From a bacterium (GTDB taxonomy: Bacteria > Patescibacteriota > Minisyncoccia > Phycocordibacterales > Phycocordibacteraceae): DNA of 11,026 nucleotides. A program made the position numbers and the translations under genes. The stretch lies in the NCBI GenBank assembly GCA_021781865.1, contig JAJXVZ010000018.1:1-11026 (forward strand), in the 5' to 3' direction. Positions 10,955 through 11,026 of the stretch are shown one piece after another; position 1 is the stretch's first letter; every line of letters begins with the position of its first letter. The notes beneath the pieces are model-generated. The model saw nothing but the letters and a program-made list of their open reading frames with translations. It searched no databases and had not been told where the DNA came from.

Positions 10955-11026
10955 GGGTAGTCATTCGGGGGTAGTTTACCCCTACATTCACCCCTACATT
11001 CGACCTATACCGGAATGTAGGGGTAG
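10955..11026. repeat. Cluster of 12-bp direct and inverted repeats at the window edge
   Basis: ACCCCTACATTC occurs twice in exact tandem (10978-10989 and 10990-11001) and once inverted as GAATGTAGGGGT (11013-11024), so that the second copy and the inverted copy form a 12-bp hairpin with an 11-base loop. GGGGTA (10968-10973) also pairs with TACCCC (10977-10982). GGGTAG-type ends occur at 10955-10960, 10967-10974 and 11020-11026. The cluster may continue beyond the window. Candidates are the end of an IS200/RAYT-type mobile element, a REP-like element or operator repeats; the sequence alone does not decide. Confidence 0.7.

Overview
The window is most simply read as a piece of a Patescibacteria/CPR genome, probably Parcubacteria-like (inference, no marker phylogeny possible here). 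Pointers are a short threonyl-tRNA synthetase without its N-terminal TGS and editing domains, an endonuclease/exonuclease/phosphatase protein with the HGLWNGKGK and DEVSDH signatures I associate with that group, a decayed NYN-domain gene, a TM2 protein, and -10 boxes sitting directly on start codons (leaderless style). Several other genes look laterally acquired from Proteobacteria-like sources: a beta-class glutathione S-transferase, an MliC-type lysozyme-inhibitor domain protein and a small three-helix membrane protein.

Layout. 1-1002: the 3' part of an EEP-family hydrolase, then a small membrane protein. 1003-1591: no intact gene; two strong hairpins, a possible degenerate minus-strand coding remnant, and a hairpin-rich stretch (about 1352-1540) that could be a structured RNA. 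1592-1867: TM2-domain protein. 1868-2385: gene-poor, hairpin-rich. 2425-3099 (minus): an orphan gene with a clear terminator, divergent from thrS (start probably 3212). 4470-4637: a broken small ORF behind thrS. 4667-6105: a two-gene unit of an ASCH/PUA-like protein and a divergent shikimate-dehydrogenase-like protein, closed by a terminator. 6299-6571: small secreted protein with its own terminator. 6796-9069: SAM methyltransferase, MliC-domain exported protein, GST. 9070-10102: gene-poor, but holding a 29-codon microprotein with a strong ribosome binding site and a perfect terminator, and a frameshifted NYN-domain pseudogene. 10103-10771 (minus): DUF457/YdjM-type membrane hydrolase with a near-consensus promoter, strong Shine-Dalgarno and terminator. 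The window ends in a tight cluster of 12-bp direct and inverted repeats.

How they work together: most genes are single transcription units with their own promoter or terminator; the only convincing operon is 4667-6105. A loose theme in 6299-9069 is cell-envelope and stress function (secreted peptide, lysozyme-inhibitor domain, GST). No complete defence system, CRISPR array, tRNA or rRNA is visible. The most promising undescribed items are the microprotein at 9425, the structured region at 1352-1540, the terminal repeat cluster and the ASCH/AroE-like pair.
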